DNA from: Erodium maritimum
Taxonomy: Eukaryota > Streptophyta > Magnoliopsida > Geraniales > Geraniaceae
Assembly: GCA_963921825.1 (NCBI GenBank)
Contig: OY997596.1
Span: 13,831,001 to 13,895,000 of the forward strand
Length of the DNA stretch: 64,000 nucleotides
Reading direction: 5' to 3'
Below are positions 41,567 through 52,954 of the stretch, piece by piece (position 1 is the first letter of the stretch; every line of letters starts with the position of its first letter). The notes below the pieces were generated by a model. It was given only the letters and a program-made list of their open reading frames with translations, did no database searches and had not been told where the DNA came from. Position numbers and translations under genes: made by a program.

Positions 41567-44500
41567 TGTCATGCCCCAAATCCGGTATTGACCAGACTCG
41601 AGACGTGACTTAAGGACAATAAATAAATGTAACGATAAAGGTGAATCAACAAATATGAATCTCCAAGTTTTAGTTTCGATCAAGAAATCTCGAGTAAATA
41701 GGTTCTACAATAAATCCTTTAAAGCATAAGGTTCATAACAAAACTATGACCAAAGACATCTCTAATGATAAAAGCACCCGGACCCACACAAGCTCCCGAG
41801 CCTCGAGTCCACTACTCATCATGCAAGCCTGTACAAAACAGTAAATAAACAAATAGGGGTGAGCTTACGCTCAGTAGGAAAAATAAATAAAGAACGACAG
41901 TCTTTAAGTTTAACAATTAGAAATACACAATTTCATTCGAGTTCCAATAATATAAAAACCAAAGAAAGATTGAGGTAAAGGAAACCAAACTAGTATTTAA
42001 CGCTTTAAGAAGATAGCTTAATTCTATAAAGTAAGGAAAAATGATATACTTCTTGACAAACAATTAAGGATAGAACATTTAAGGGTCACAGTGGCGCGTG
42101 GTGCCACGATACTCCGATCCACAATACTCTTTGTGTCATGTCGGATTTTCCCTCGGTCCAGGGGAGACACATACATCGGACTGTCGGAAATATCCCTCGA
42201 AGGACACATAACGTCGGGATTTCCGGAAGCGTCCCCAAAGGACCATAGATCATCGGGGCAAAACAGGATAAACTTCCGAGAATGCTCCCGCAGGACACAT
42301 ACACCCGGGGTGAAGCAATAAGTAACCATCCCCGCAGGGTAAACTATCCATTGGCTATGATACTACCCCACACCGGAATTCCCTTCGATGTGGGTACCAT
42401 ACCGAACCACGAATAACCATCCCCGCAGGGTAAACAATCCCCGGCTATGATACTACCCCACACCGGTATTCCCCTCGGTGTAGGTACCATACCGGATCAC
42501 AAGTCATCGGCTTAGGTACTACCCCACACCGGAATTCCCCTCGGTGTAGGTACCTTACAGGCACTACCCCACACCGCAGCGTGGGTGCCATACCGGCTTA
42601 CAATCTAACTCAAAGACTCACAAGAGAATAACATACTAAACAATCATAGGACAACCAAAGCTTAGCAAATCACAATTCTATCATTACACACCACAAGAAT
42701 CAATGTAACTTTACACTTACCGATACACTTACCAATCGCGATCCATCGGTCTATCACTCACCCGATCATGTACCGTTTAACACAATCAATTACACTCAAA
42801 CATTCATACAGTCATTCATCCAAGCATTCGATCAAATAATCATACAAGCATTCATAGCTCAATCATTCAAATCGTCTAGTTTAATTAGACTCTTATCTTA
42901 TCCTAAAGACTATGCAAACACGACATGTGAGGCAAACACAAACAATCCAAAAGCTTATCACGGCCATCTACCAGCACAACAATTCCCAAGTATTGAAAGC
43001 AGTTGACTAGTGAATCACAACCTATATGCATACTAGACTCGTCCGTTTATTAATAATTGAAAAACGATTATTCTAGTGATTCCTATATGCGTACTAGGAC
43101 CTTTCCGATTATTATTATCCTATAGGCATACTAAGCGTTCTTTAAATTACACGAGGAGTTAGTACTTTCCCTACCTCGAGGTCTTCCTTCGAACAATACT
43201 CCTTGCTGCTGACATCCGAGCTAGCTTCCTCTCCGTCTTCTCACGGGTCCAAGTCCTTGTCTTCCTTCGAGCTTGGTCTCACGGTCATGGATCACAACAA
43301 TACTAAAAATTAGTAACTAAACGGAGCGGTCTTCAACTTAAATTACAAAACAATCCTCTACGAACAGAACTAGAGCCAAAGGAATGAACTTGGAATCGAA
43401 TTAGACTAAAAAATGAAGGGTTACGGTTCTGGAAACCAGGCCCGGAATATGGCCCGTCCCGTATCACCGTCGGGCCCGGAATCTGATCTGGAACGTGTCA
43501 CAGACCGGTCCAGAATCAGACACGGACCGTGTCACAGGACGACCCGGTATCAAACACGGACCGCGCGACGCACCGGCCCGGAACCAGACACGGACCGTGC
43601 GAGGTGCCATGCCAGAGTCAGGACCGTTCCGCGCCGCGTACCGTGCCGGTACCTAGCCCGTTTCGTGCCGCGTGCCATGCCGGCACCTGGCCCGTTCCGG
43701 GTCCCATTCCGTGACGAACCAGCCCAGAACCTCCCCTTTCTTCCCCAACTCGGGTTCCACGAAAATCAAACCCAAACCTCGATTTCCAGCTCCTTTCAAC
43801 TCCAAAATAGCCAACAAAAACCTCCAAACTTCAACACCCTCAATGGGTTTCATCAAAGCTTCAACCAACACAATCAAAACAACCTAAACTTCACTAATTC
43901 TTCTCCAACAGCAACCAAGGAAGCTAGTTCTTCAAGTTCAAGCCAAAACCCACAAAAACCCAAACTAGAAAGTGGATGAAATGAGAAGTTAAGAGCATCC
44001 ATACCTTCAGGATGAGGAGATGATGAAGCTAGGAAGCTTTAGGAGAAGAAATGGTAAAGAGATGAGCTAAAACTCCTCCCTTTTCTCTCTTTCTTCTTGC
44101 TCAAGCCAAGTTGCTTCTCCCTTTCTCTCCCTCTAGCAATACTCAGCTGCAACAATGAGTAAATGGCTGAGTTGTATCAACCAATTGCCTTAAATGACCT
44201 AGAATGCTAAATGACCAAAAGCCCTCTCAAGTTCTATCCACTTAAAGGCTTTAAGGAGGGGTAAAATGTCATTTAAGCTCATTTTCTTCTCATCCACGTC
44301 TCTAATACCGTGTGGCATTGTGGGAGCCACTTTCTTTTAATAAAATTCCAGCAGTCCAAAATAAATAGGAAAAAGTCGATAAAAAGCTCGGGTTTGACCA
44401 AAAGTTGACCGTTACTATATTACAGTCAAATTAAAGGAAATGACCCAACTAAGCTAACCATGATGACGACTAAGCTTTTTGGGCCCCGGAAAGGTCCCGA

Positions 44501-44597
44501 ATGACTTCCGGAGTCATCGGTTGACTTTTCCGGTCAAAAGTCAAACTTGGCTAGAAATCACCGGTTCGACCGGGATCAACCGGGGGCGGTTCTTACA
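41567..44597 (-). repeat. 3' LTR of the truncated gypsy element (3,031 bp)
   Basis: TGTCATGCCCCAAATCCGG to GGCGGTTCTTACA on the plus strand. It carries the conserved hairpin at 41859-41873, tandem repeats at 42150-42600, diverged palindromes such as GACACGGACCGTGTC (43519-43533) and a donor-like CCTGAAG|GTATGG on the minus strand near 44000. Arg/Pro-rich open frames at 43413-43979 are antisense to the LTR and are not called. Confidence 0.9.
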
Positions 44598-44599
44598 AT

Positions 44600-44614
44600 C
44601 TACCCCCCTTAAAA
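44600..44614 (-). other. Polypurine tract of the truncated gypsy element
   Basis: CTACCCCCCTTAAAA on plus is TTTTAAGGGGGGTAG on minus, touching the LTR at 44597. It is the same motif as in E2. Confidence 0.9.
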
Positions 44615-45130
44615 GAATTTCGTCCTTGAAATTTAAAAACAGAAGTACCTCAAAGGTCGAATAGGTGGGGGTACTTCGCGTGAATCTCATCCTCGCGTTC
44701 CCAAGTCGACTCAGCTCCATGATGTCTCCACTGCACTCGTACCAGTGGAATAGTCTTGTCTCGCAGGACCTTCTCCCGTGTATCCACAATCCTGACTGGC
44801 TGCTCCTCGTACGAGACATCATCGGCTACCTCGATGTCCGTCGACTCAATAACGTGGGGGGGGGGGGGGTCCGCAGTGTACTTACGTAGCTGGGATACGT
44901 GGAAGACGTTATGCACGTTCCCAAGCTGCGGTGGCAATGCGAGGCGATAGGCAATAGCTCCAACTCTGTCCAGAATCTCAAAAGGTCCGATAAACCGCGG
45001 GGCCAACTTGCCTCCGCCGTGGTTGAAGCGCAAAAGTCCCTTCTTCGGGCTCACCCTCAGAAATACGTGATCACCCACTGCAAACTCAAGAGGTCGACGC
45101 CGTCTATCAGCGTAAATATTCTGTCAGCTC
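44615..45130 (-). pseudogene. Integrase C-terminus with GPF/Y module and chromodomain-type tail
   Basis: The 142-codon minus frame (45078-44650) starts at [17 protein letters not shown] and contains the GPF motif ([13 protein letters not shown]), [20 protein letters not shown] and a tail with [36 protein letters not shown] and KYPHLFD. In chromoviruses this tail guides integration to modified chromatin. A run of 14 Gs at 44857-44870 encodes four prolines without breaking the frame. A frameshift or stop near 44650 separates the last residues (LNFKDEILLRGVD), which lie in another frame. Confidence 0.88.
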
Positions 45131-46046
45131 TGTGCGGTCTTTAGCCGCTCTCGAATCAACGCGACCTTCTCGGTCGTCTCCTAGACAAGCTCCGGACCGA
45201 GTAAACTCAGATCTCCTACCTCCGCCCAACATACGGGCGATCTGCACGGTCTGTCGTACAAAGCCTCAAATGGTGCCATCCGAATACTGGACTGATAACT
45301 GTTGTTGTAGGCGAACTCGGCTAAAGGCAAATGATCCTCCCATGATCCCTGGAAGTCCAACACACAAGCTCGTAGCATATCCTCCAAAATCTGTATAGTG
45401 CGCTCTAACTGTCCATCTGTCTGCGGGTGATAAGCTGTACTAAGCAACACCTCATTCCCCAACGCCTTCTGTAGACTCTCCCAAAATCTGGATGTGAAGT
45501 GAGGATCCCTATCGGATACGACTGACACCGGTACTCCATGAAGGCGAATAATCTCTCGAACGTACAACCGGCTCAACGTGTCAACCGTATCGGTCATCCG
45601 CTTGGCTAGAAAGTACGCCAACTTGGTCAGTCGGTCAACCACTACCCAAACAGCATTGTGCCCTCTTGGCAAACTCGGTAAACCACACACGAAGTCCATA
45701 GTGACGTGATCCCACTTCCACTCTACGATCGGCAAAGGCTGTAATAATCCGGCGGGACGCTGGTGCTCGGCCTTCACCTGCTGACAGGTGAGGCATCTCG
45801 AGACAAAATCTGCAACTGCTCTACGCATCCCGCTCAACCAGAACTACCGTCGGATGTCTCGGTACATCTTGGTGCCCCCAGGGTGCACCACAAGACGGGA
45901 GTGATGACACTCTCTCAAAACAACATCTCTACAACCTCGCGGCACAAACAACCGTCCTCGGTAACGTAGACCCTGATCATCACTCTACTCCCAGCCCTCT
46001 GTGTCAACACCGCTGATCAACTCTAGCTCGATCTGATGTAGATCAG
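45131..46046 (-). pseudogene. Integrase zinc-binding and catalytic core
   Basis: A clean minus frame of 218 codons (45837-45181) has the zinc-site cysteines RCLTCQQVKAEH, the core with all three acidic residues (TMDFVCGLP; VVSDRDPHFTSRFW; TAYHPQTDGQLERTIQ), and LAEFAYNNSYQSS. Upstream, [20 protein letters not shown] matches the H-rich half of the zinc domain with one stop (R*FWL). Of all pol fragments in the window, this is the best kept, and it is the reference for judging the deletions in E2. Confidence 0.92.
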
Positions 46047-47479
46047 GTAATAGGTACAATTAACCTTGTTTCTGGTGTCCTAGTTGCAAGTGAGTCACAG
46101 AAGCTTTTGAGGCCGAAGAAGTTGCGACAGGTACTAGAGGATGAGATATTTTTCTGTAAACTACCATACGATACAACGGAGACTTGGGTACGCCATGTTT
46201 TTGGTACTTTTGGAGACATCTCGTCTGTCTCTGTTCCACGCCGGCCAAATTGAAATGTAAAGTTTTTCAGTTTTGTTCGGTTTCAGTCGAAGGAAGCGGC
46301 GAACCAAGAAGTCCAAAGCTTGAATAACTTTAAGGTGAACGGATAGGTATTATTTGTGGCCCTCGCCCATAGCCAGAAAGGTGTTGCGATCACTCAAACC
46401 AGAGGTCCTGTGAAACAGAGCATTGGTAACAAAGGCAAGCTGGTCCGTGGGGATTCTCCGAGCGGTGTGACTCAATCACTGGAGGCGTTTCTGAGTTCAA
46501 GAATTGCGTTTCAGAGTTGAGAACTGCTGAAATCTTCACCGCTCCAGCAAGTCGTATCGCCGAAGTCCGATGGTGATCAACCTCGACCCGAAATCGATTC
46601 CCCACAGAGTGGGATTCGTGATCCCTTGAGTCACGTGTCTCCGGATTTGGTGGTGAATTCAAAATAACCTTTGATGAGATCTCAATCTTTGGAGCAGATC
46701 GCGGAGAAGGAGCTTCGCGCGTTTGGGGGATCAAAACGCGATTCGCGCATTGAAGAAGGCGATGTGCCTGGGTTTGGGCTTTCGAATCAAATGGAGGTGT
46801 CGGGTATGAGATCGTTCGCGCGCCAAGTAGTGGAGCTCGTACCTTGTGTTATTAATGGGCCGAATAGTGGACCTGGCCCAGTTTTATTGGATCAAGAAAC
46901 CCATTCAGGTGGGTTTTACGACCCATCCGACAAGGCCCAGAAGTTGGGTAGCGAGAATCCGAGTCTGGTAGATGTTTTTAAACGCATTGGTACTTATTTG
47001 GGCCCGATAGTTTCTGCCTTGGGCTCGGGTTCAGAAGCGCAGGACATTCATCCTCGGGGTGGAGAACCGATTCTAAAAGTTGAGTTTCATGGTATCCCGT
47101 GGAAGGATGACCTAGAAAAAGTACCGATGTCTAAGGTTGATCCAAAAAGACGTGGACGCCCAAAGAAAGGTCAGACGAAGGTGATTGCTCAACCAATGGT
47201 TGTGTATCAGACAAGAGCCAGGACTTCTGCTGATAAAGGGGATAAATTGGGACGTTTCATTGTGAATGTTGCCAAAAAAGATAGTTCGGGTAATTGGAGT
47301 CACAACACGAAAGTGGTCAAAAGGCTGTTGATCTTGGTTCTTTGGTGATTGATCAGTACAAGAAGGTTTCCGAGAGTAGGACGGACGAGGAGCACTTGGA
47401 CCCGACTTCAGAACTTGCTTTAACCCTTGTTCCGGTTTCTAACCGGTTCACTTGTTTTAACCCGACTAGGAAGTAGGCA
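46047..47479 (+). pseudogene. LINE ORF1, RRM and C-terminal part
   Basis: The plus strand gives FFCKLPYDTTETWVRHVFGT and FGDISSVSVPRR (about 46148-46245), an RRM with RNP-like strands. Further on, an open frame (46671-47348) has the basic KVDPKRRGRPKKGQ, similar to an AT-hook, and VVYQTRARTSADKGD, the motif seen as YNTRSKAKVNH in LINE-A. After a frame change, QKAVDLGSLVIDQYKKVSES and a stop at 47474 follow. It probably binds LINE RNA. The start of the frame after the gypsy fragment is not resolved. Confidence 0.75.
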
Positions 47480-47635
47480 AGGTGTTTTAGTTTATTTCTT
47501 GTTTTGTTTCCTGGTTTGTATTTCGCTCTTTTTAGCTGTTCGAGTTTGAGGAAAAGGTCTATTTGGATCCTTTCTTGCTATGTTCTATAGCCTTATAGAA
47601 CATTTGCTTAATTAACTTTGCGCTTATAAAAAAAC
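47480..47635 (+). other. 3' UTR and A tail of the ORF1-only LINE
   Basis: T-rich 3' UTR (GTTTTAGTTTATTTCTTG) ending CTTATAAAAAAAC next to the TSD. Confidence 0.65.
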
Positions 47636-48486
47636 ATTCGATCTACATACATAAACCAACCAAAATCAATCAAATCGGGTAACGAACACAAATGAGTATC
47701 GAACTCAGTATCACAAAATTCATCATCTAACACCACAAATGAATAACCTCATGCATAAACTAAACTATTATGTATTTACAACGACATCCATAGCTCGGAG
47801 TTACTACTCCCGAGCCATGGAGCAAAAATCTACAAAATCAAGGTTTGAAATCGACATTGATCTTAGAAAATGATAAATAGAAGTGAAATATGTGCTAGGA
47901 ATGACGATTCGTAGCACAAATCCTAGAAAATCAGCTCAAACTCGATCTAAAACACCCCAAATGGCTTGAAAATGAGATGAGAATCCAGGTACTCTGAGGT
48001 CCGATTTCTGACTTTTTAAGCCCCTACGAGCGAAACTAATCAGATTAATGTGTAGAGGGGACTTCAGGCTTCACGCCAGTAGGTCGAAATCGCCGGACGG
48101 TCGCTGGATGAGGGAGAACCGGCCACCTGAACTTTGTCCTTACACTACGTGTCCTCTCAAAAATGGCTTCTGTGTGTATAGGAGACGCATGAGAGAGCAA
48201 AGGGGGAGTTGACCAGTCTGCGCGCCACGTGGCAAGAGCTGGTTGGGTCTTCCTATTTTCTGATTATTATTCGCCCTTTTGTAATTTCTCGTTTTTTTAA
48301 CTCCGATCGGGCTCGTTCTTGTTCCAATAATTTCTCTTTTCAGATACCTACAAAATGAGAATATCGGCAATTAAAGGTATTAAAAGAAATTAATAAAATA
48401 CGCTGAAAATATAAAAACGAGGCACAAATAAGATAAAAACATAGGGCAAAGTGTTCAAATTAGATGGGATAAATTTACGCTCATCA
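47636..48486 (-). repeat. End of the third Athila-type LTR
   Basis: It continues the LTR left at 41131 and ends TTTACGCTCATCA, then GTTGG and LINE-A. It keeps the G-box at 48226-48231. Confidence 0.85.
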
Positions 48487-49285
48487 GTTGGTCATACTCA
48501 TTATCAAGAGAATGTTGGCCTGAATCCTGACATTATAATTCTCTTGTTATATGTCTGGACTCAAAGGGTCCAAATTTCCCCTTATTGATGAAAAGAAATC
48601 CTTCTCCTACTCAGGTTTTGGACTTTAACACTCCTTTGTCTCAGACATTTAGAGTTGCAATGATTCCAACAAATTCATCTCAAGAAATTGCTACAGTGGC
48701 TGTTGATACTATTTAAACCAACACTTTGGAAGAGACAACATCTCCATTATTAAATGTTGAGGATGAGGAACGGGATAATACTGTTCTAATTGTAGATATG
48801 AGACCCAATCTATAGACTCTTTTCTTCAAAAATTCAGTTTTAGAGGGAACAATTAATTTCAAAACTCCTTCGTAGACTAATCATCTCAGCCCCTCTCAAA
48901 TATTCAAAGGCCCTTATTTGAAGAGGAATAAAAGAGAGATTACTTCATCAATGGCATACAATACAAGATCAAAAGCAAAAGTCAACCATTTTCATTCTAC
49001 TACTGTCCATACAATTGTTGGGAAAGTTAAGAAGAACAACAATGTCTATAAACAAGGGGGAGCTGGGACATGGGACTACTGTAAGGCCTTTGGTCTGAAA
49101 GCTCATTTAGTTGATGATTAATTTGTTGAACAATTTGATAGCCTAGACATTGAGCTAAACCAGTCAGTGGATCTTATGACACATTCTGAAGATGAATTCT
49201 GTAATCTAGAGGAAGTGGGAGAAGAAAATCAGATTGACCCTATCTCTCTAGTAATTCCTACTCAAGACCTTTCCTCTCCACGAGG
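48487..49285 (+). pseudogene. LINE-A ORF1, C-terminal part
   Basis: The frame 48918-49121 reads YNTRSKAKVNHFHSTTVH and AGTWDYCKAFGLKAHLVDD, closely matching the end of LINE-B ORF1 (PWDYCKAIGLKAFVADE). An acidic stretch (HSEDEFCNLEEVGEENQ) follows a stop. It is the tail of ORF1 just ahead of ORF2, as in plant L1 elements. Confidence 0.78.
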
Positions 49286-50300
49286 ATCCTCTCATGGAAT
49301 AAGAGAGCGGTCACTTTTAGACAAAAGAGAAGGGCCTTAAGAAACGTGTGTTCCAAGCAACATCTCTCTATGTTATTGATTCATGAATCAAAACTTAGTG
49401 TGTTACCATACAACTTCCTTCTCAGCTGTGGTTTTACTCAATCTTGGGATTCTATTTATTCTCCTTTCTTTGGGGAACTCAGGTGGAGTTATTACTATCT
49501 GGAATAACGATGTATTTAAGGTTGAAAATACTTTATCACTTGTACTGGTCTAGAAAATTCATTCCCTCTAATTTCAGCATTTCAGTTATAAATGTCTACG
49601 CACCTTGCTTTGTGTCAAATAGGACACAATTATGGTCAGAGATTATTCTTAAAATGCCAAGTTTTCATAATTCCTTTCTTTTGGTTGGGGATTTTAATGC
49701 TATTTCAGATCCAATAGAGAAAACGAGCCCATGTTTTTACAGAGTCAATCCCACATAATTTAATAATCTCTTAGATGATCTAGGGGCAATAGACTTACAG
49801 TTAAATGGTGGAAAATTTACCTGGTATGGTCATGGTTCAATAGCTTCTAGGATTGATAGGTTTTTGGCATCCTTGACCAATCTGTCACAAACTTGTCTTA
49901 ATAGATACATGTCCGATCATAGAACAATTATGCTGAGTAATCCTATGGTGGATTGGGGTCCATGGCCATTTAAATTCATAAATGCTTGGACCCCTCATCC
50001 ATCATTCATAAAAGACTCTAAGGAATTTTGGGAGTCCATTCAGGTTTCAGGCTTTCCTGCCTATTGTTTATGGTTCAAGTTGAAAACACTTAAGAGTTTT
50101 TATAGATAATGGAATGCCAAGGTATTTGGATGGTTGGATAAAGAAATTGAGCCACTAAAGTTTGAGATCAACTCCATTGATACTACTATTGAAATGAGGA
50201 GTCTTTTCTTTATTGAGATCTCTTGGAGAGCATTACTTCAGGCCATGTTAATTCAGAAACTTAACCGGCCAGCAAAGATCTGGTGGCAGAAGGCTTGATC
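49286..50300 (+). pseudogene. LINE-A ORF2 endonuclease
   Basis: Pieces in shifting frames: TRILSWNKRAVTFRQKRRAL, SMLLIHESKL (the QETK-like site with H/S), SGGVITIWNNDVFKVEN, ISVINVYAPCFVSNRTQLW, FLLVGDFNAISDPIEKTSP and YMSDHRTIMLSN. This is the apurinic-type endonuclease of L1 elements, with the conserved N-VYAP, GDFNA and SDH boxes in order. WGPWPFKFINAW, in the linker to RT, follows. Stops at 49121, 49341, 50107 and others kill it. Confidence 0.85.
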
Positions 50301-51090
50301 GAAATGAACTAGGGAAGGTGATACATGCACAAAATACTTTCATCTTGGTGGAAATTTCAACCATTCCAAGAAAAAACTATATGATATTGTTGATAATGGA
50401 ATCACTTTCTCAAAGCCTGGTGAGATCAGACATGCTGCACATTTTCATTTCTGAAGGAGATTCTTATTGTCTTCTACTGTGCACATTGACTTCACTGTTT
50501 TCCCCTTCAATTCCCTCTCTATTGTTCAAGCTCAGTTATTGGAAATTCCTTTTACAGAAGCAGAAGTGTTGAAGGACATTTCATCTTGTGGTGGGGAAAA
50601 ATCACCTGGTTCTAATGGGTTCTCTATGAAAAATTTTCAACTTGCGTCGGACATCATTAAAGGTGATATAATGGCTTTCGTGGAACAGTATTATTTGGGG
50701 CCTGAATTAGGGAGGGCAATACTTCTTCTTTCATTATTATTATTCAAAAAAATTCATCTCCCTTATCTTTTGAACATTATAAACCTATTAGTCTCATCAG
50801 TAGTCCTCACAAAATAATCTACAAAGTTCTTGCAGTTGAGCTCAAAACTGTGATGAATTTCTTGGTCCATGATATGCAATCTGTTTTTTAGCTGGCAATA
50901 AATCTTAGATGGTATTTTAATAGCCTCGAAACTTATTCATATTATCAAACATTTTGATAAAGAGGTGATTGTGTTCAAATTGGATTTTGAAAAGGCTTAT
51001 GACCATGTTCATTGGGATGCTCTATTGAATTTACTACACAATGGGTTTTTGGAGGTTGTGCATTTCTTGGATTTCAATGAGCATCAAATC
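50301..51090 (+). pseudogene. LINE-A ORF2 reverse transcriptase, N-terminal part
   Basis: EAEVLKDISSCGGEKSPGSN (50554 on) corresponds to the start of LINE RT (...KAPGPDGF), and VIVFKLDFEKAYDHVHWDAL (about 50965-51025) is the first catalytic aspartate block. The rest is missing: at 51091 a poly-T marks the tail of LINE-B in opposite orientation. Several stops occur between the blocks. Confidence 0.82.
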
Positions 51091-51100
51091 TTTTTTTTTT

Positions 51101-51961
51101 GATCAGCTAATTATTATTAAAGAGAACAAATCTACGAAATGTAGATGAGTCCAAGAGAAGAGAACTCTCAAACACAATACAAGAAACAACAAAGAAGAGA
51201 TGACATAAGTGCCAACTCAACCCAACAAACAAAACCCACGTACCTAACTTTCCATCCAAAACCAACTAACACTAGTTTAGAACCGGCACTAACTGAAAAC
51301 AACCAACCTAACGGTCAAAACGAAATTTCCCACCAAAACAAGTCCAGACTAAAATCAAAACTGCTCTCCACACTCAACTCTGCATTATGCAGCATTGAAG
51401 AGTAAAACAACACAAAAGTACCCCCATTGAATGCTTCAAACCCTGCATAATGGACTTCAGTAACACCAGCAAAAAGACAGAGTCAATATTGCTTCTGCAG
51501 TAAACCAGAACTGAGGTAAGAAACTACCCAAATAAACCCAACAATCTGCATCAAGACAGCTGCCAACACATGCCTTTCTCAGACAGAACCTCCATCCAAA
51601 TTGAAGTAGAATAGGACCTCTTAAGGCTGAGAAGAAGCCATGATAATGAAGAAGAGGTACTCAGAGGCAGGAGGCATATATCAGCCAAGTTGTGACAACA
51701 AACAAAACACCAAACCAAACCAGGCAAAGAGACCAAAGGCACTAACTGTGCCAGGCACCAAAATTACAGGAGGAACCCTCAAGCCTATATAACAAAAATA
51801 CCCCACACTCAAAACGCAAAACAAAAACAACAATAGTCACACACCACACAAAAAACCCCACCAGGATGAACCAGAAAAAAACCCCAGGACAGGTCTTAAC
51901 CTCAATTCTAAAAGAAAAACAAAACCCACCCCTCACCACCCAAACCCTCCCAGCAAAAGTA
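51101..51961 (-). other. LINE-B 3' UTR
   Basis: No domain is recognisable. The plus strand is rich in A and C (AAAACAACACAAAAGTACCC). Open frames here are short and carry no motif. Confidence 0.6.
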
Positions 51962-52954
51962 TCAAGGGACAATGATGGTAGTGATCCTAACCTTTCTTCT
52001 TATACAGAGAAAAGGCTTGTTCACCCAATCAATAAAAGAGAAGGGCTGCATTTTTGTGAATAAACTCCATTCCAGATTGAAAGTGTAGCTTTGAATTTTC
52101 TGAAGGATGAGGGAAGAAGAACTAGCAGTGTTATTGAAGACCAAATCATTCCTTGAGAGCCAAATAAACCAGATTGTAACAAATACAGTCACTTTCCACT
52201 GATCAGCAGACATTGAGGGACCCAATTCCAACCAAGAATATAAAAAATCCAAGAAGTTACCCATCATAACCCCTTTAAACCCCCACCAGTTGAGCACTGC
52301 AGGCCAGATAAGCCATGATCTATTTCAATGCAGGAATAGATGATTTAATTCTTCAAAGTCATTGGAACAAAAAGAACAAAGAGTATCATTGAGAGACAGA
52401 TTCATTCCTCTGGCATCCAAAAATAGTTTTGTTGGCACTGCATTGTGGCAAGCTAGCCATGTAAAGGCAGAAATTTTGGGTGGTAAATTTGTTGACCAGA
52501 GATATTTAGACCAAGGCTGCTCTTGAACATTTGCCCCATCCAAATGATTATACATTCTTCTGACCTTGAAACCAGCTTCATGTAATTTCCAAGATATCTT
52601 ATCCTCCCCAGCATCTTGAAATTCAAATAAGTTCAGGAGCTCTGATAACACTCTAAACTGACCCAACTCCCAGCCTCTAAGAGCTCTCCTGAAGTGGATA
52701 AACCAAACCCCATTGTTCCAGAAAAAAGCCACCCTCTCATGTTTATGAACACAGAGATGAAAGAGTGTCACAAACCTATTCTTGAGAGGTTCATCTATCA
52801 CCCAAACATCCTCCCAGAAATTCACTCTGACTCCATTATGTACAACCCATTCCAATCCAGCAAACCCAACAGCAGAGCTGAAATTTTGATCCACCAATAA
52901 ATTCTGCACATGGCTTAGAAAATTTTGATTGCCTGCAATTATAACTTTGGACAA
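51962..52954 (-). pseudogene. LINE-B ORF2 C-terminal zinc-binding region (zf-RVT type)
   Basis: The minus frame of 209 codons (52954-52325) contains GVRVNFWEDVWVIDEPL, PWSKYLWSTNLPPKISAFTW and LCSFCSNDFEELNHLF, the zf-RVT pattern of plant LINEs (W...LPPK...F.W, C..C....E...HLF). A stop at 52325 is followed, in another frame (52297-51962), by VTVFVTIWFIWLSRNDLVFN, the usual last block (W.IWL.RND..F). So ORF2 ended near 51962. A stop in the preceding TKSL*KRF splits it from the RT. Confidence 0.85.

Larger units (their letters stand above)
41567..46046 (-). mobile_element. Truncated gypsy chromovirus-type element
   Basis: 3' LTR at 41567-44597, polypurine tract, then the minus-strand end of pol up to about 46046, where LINE sequence returns without a 5' LTR. 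The LTR is the E1 family. Gag, protease, RT and the other LTR are missing, so the element was cut by a deletion or is 5'-truncated. The junction near 46046 shows no TSD to the CTCTG at 41562-41566. Confidence 0.85.
41132..47635 (+). mobile_element. ORF1-only LINE-like element, split by a gypsy fragment
   Basis: It is flanked by a 13-bp duplication and ends CTTATAAAAAAAC, a short A tail. Content: a 5' UTR (41132-41493), an ORF1 start at 41494, a gypsy insertion (41567-46046), the rest of ORF1 to 47476, and about 160 bp of 3' UTR. There is no endonuclease or RT. With a tail and a full TSD, this is how the copy was inserted, unless ORF2 was lost from the source element earlier. LINE-A and LINE-B in this window do have ORF2. 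Confidence 0.75.
27633..48486 (-). mobile_element. Athila-type composite with three LTRs, inserted in LINE-A
   Basis: Minus-strand order from the left: LTR 27633-29786, internal 29787-38259, LTR 38260-40418, a 160-bp stub of a second internal region (40419-40578), and a partial third LTR (40579-48486, itself interrupted). The outermost bases are GTCGG at 27628-27632 and GTTGG at 48487-48491, a target duplication with one change, and LINE-A continues across it. This is the product expected from unequal LTR recombination between two copies followed by a large deletion. Confidence 0.85.

Noticed and set aside
43413..43979. 188-codon Arg/Pro-rich ORF
   Set aside because: It lies antisense in a gypsy LTR over palindromic GACACGGACCGTG repeats; no homologue at the same place in sister LTRs.
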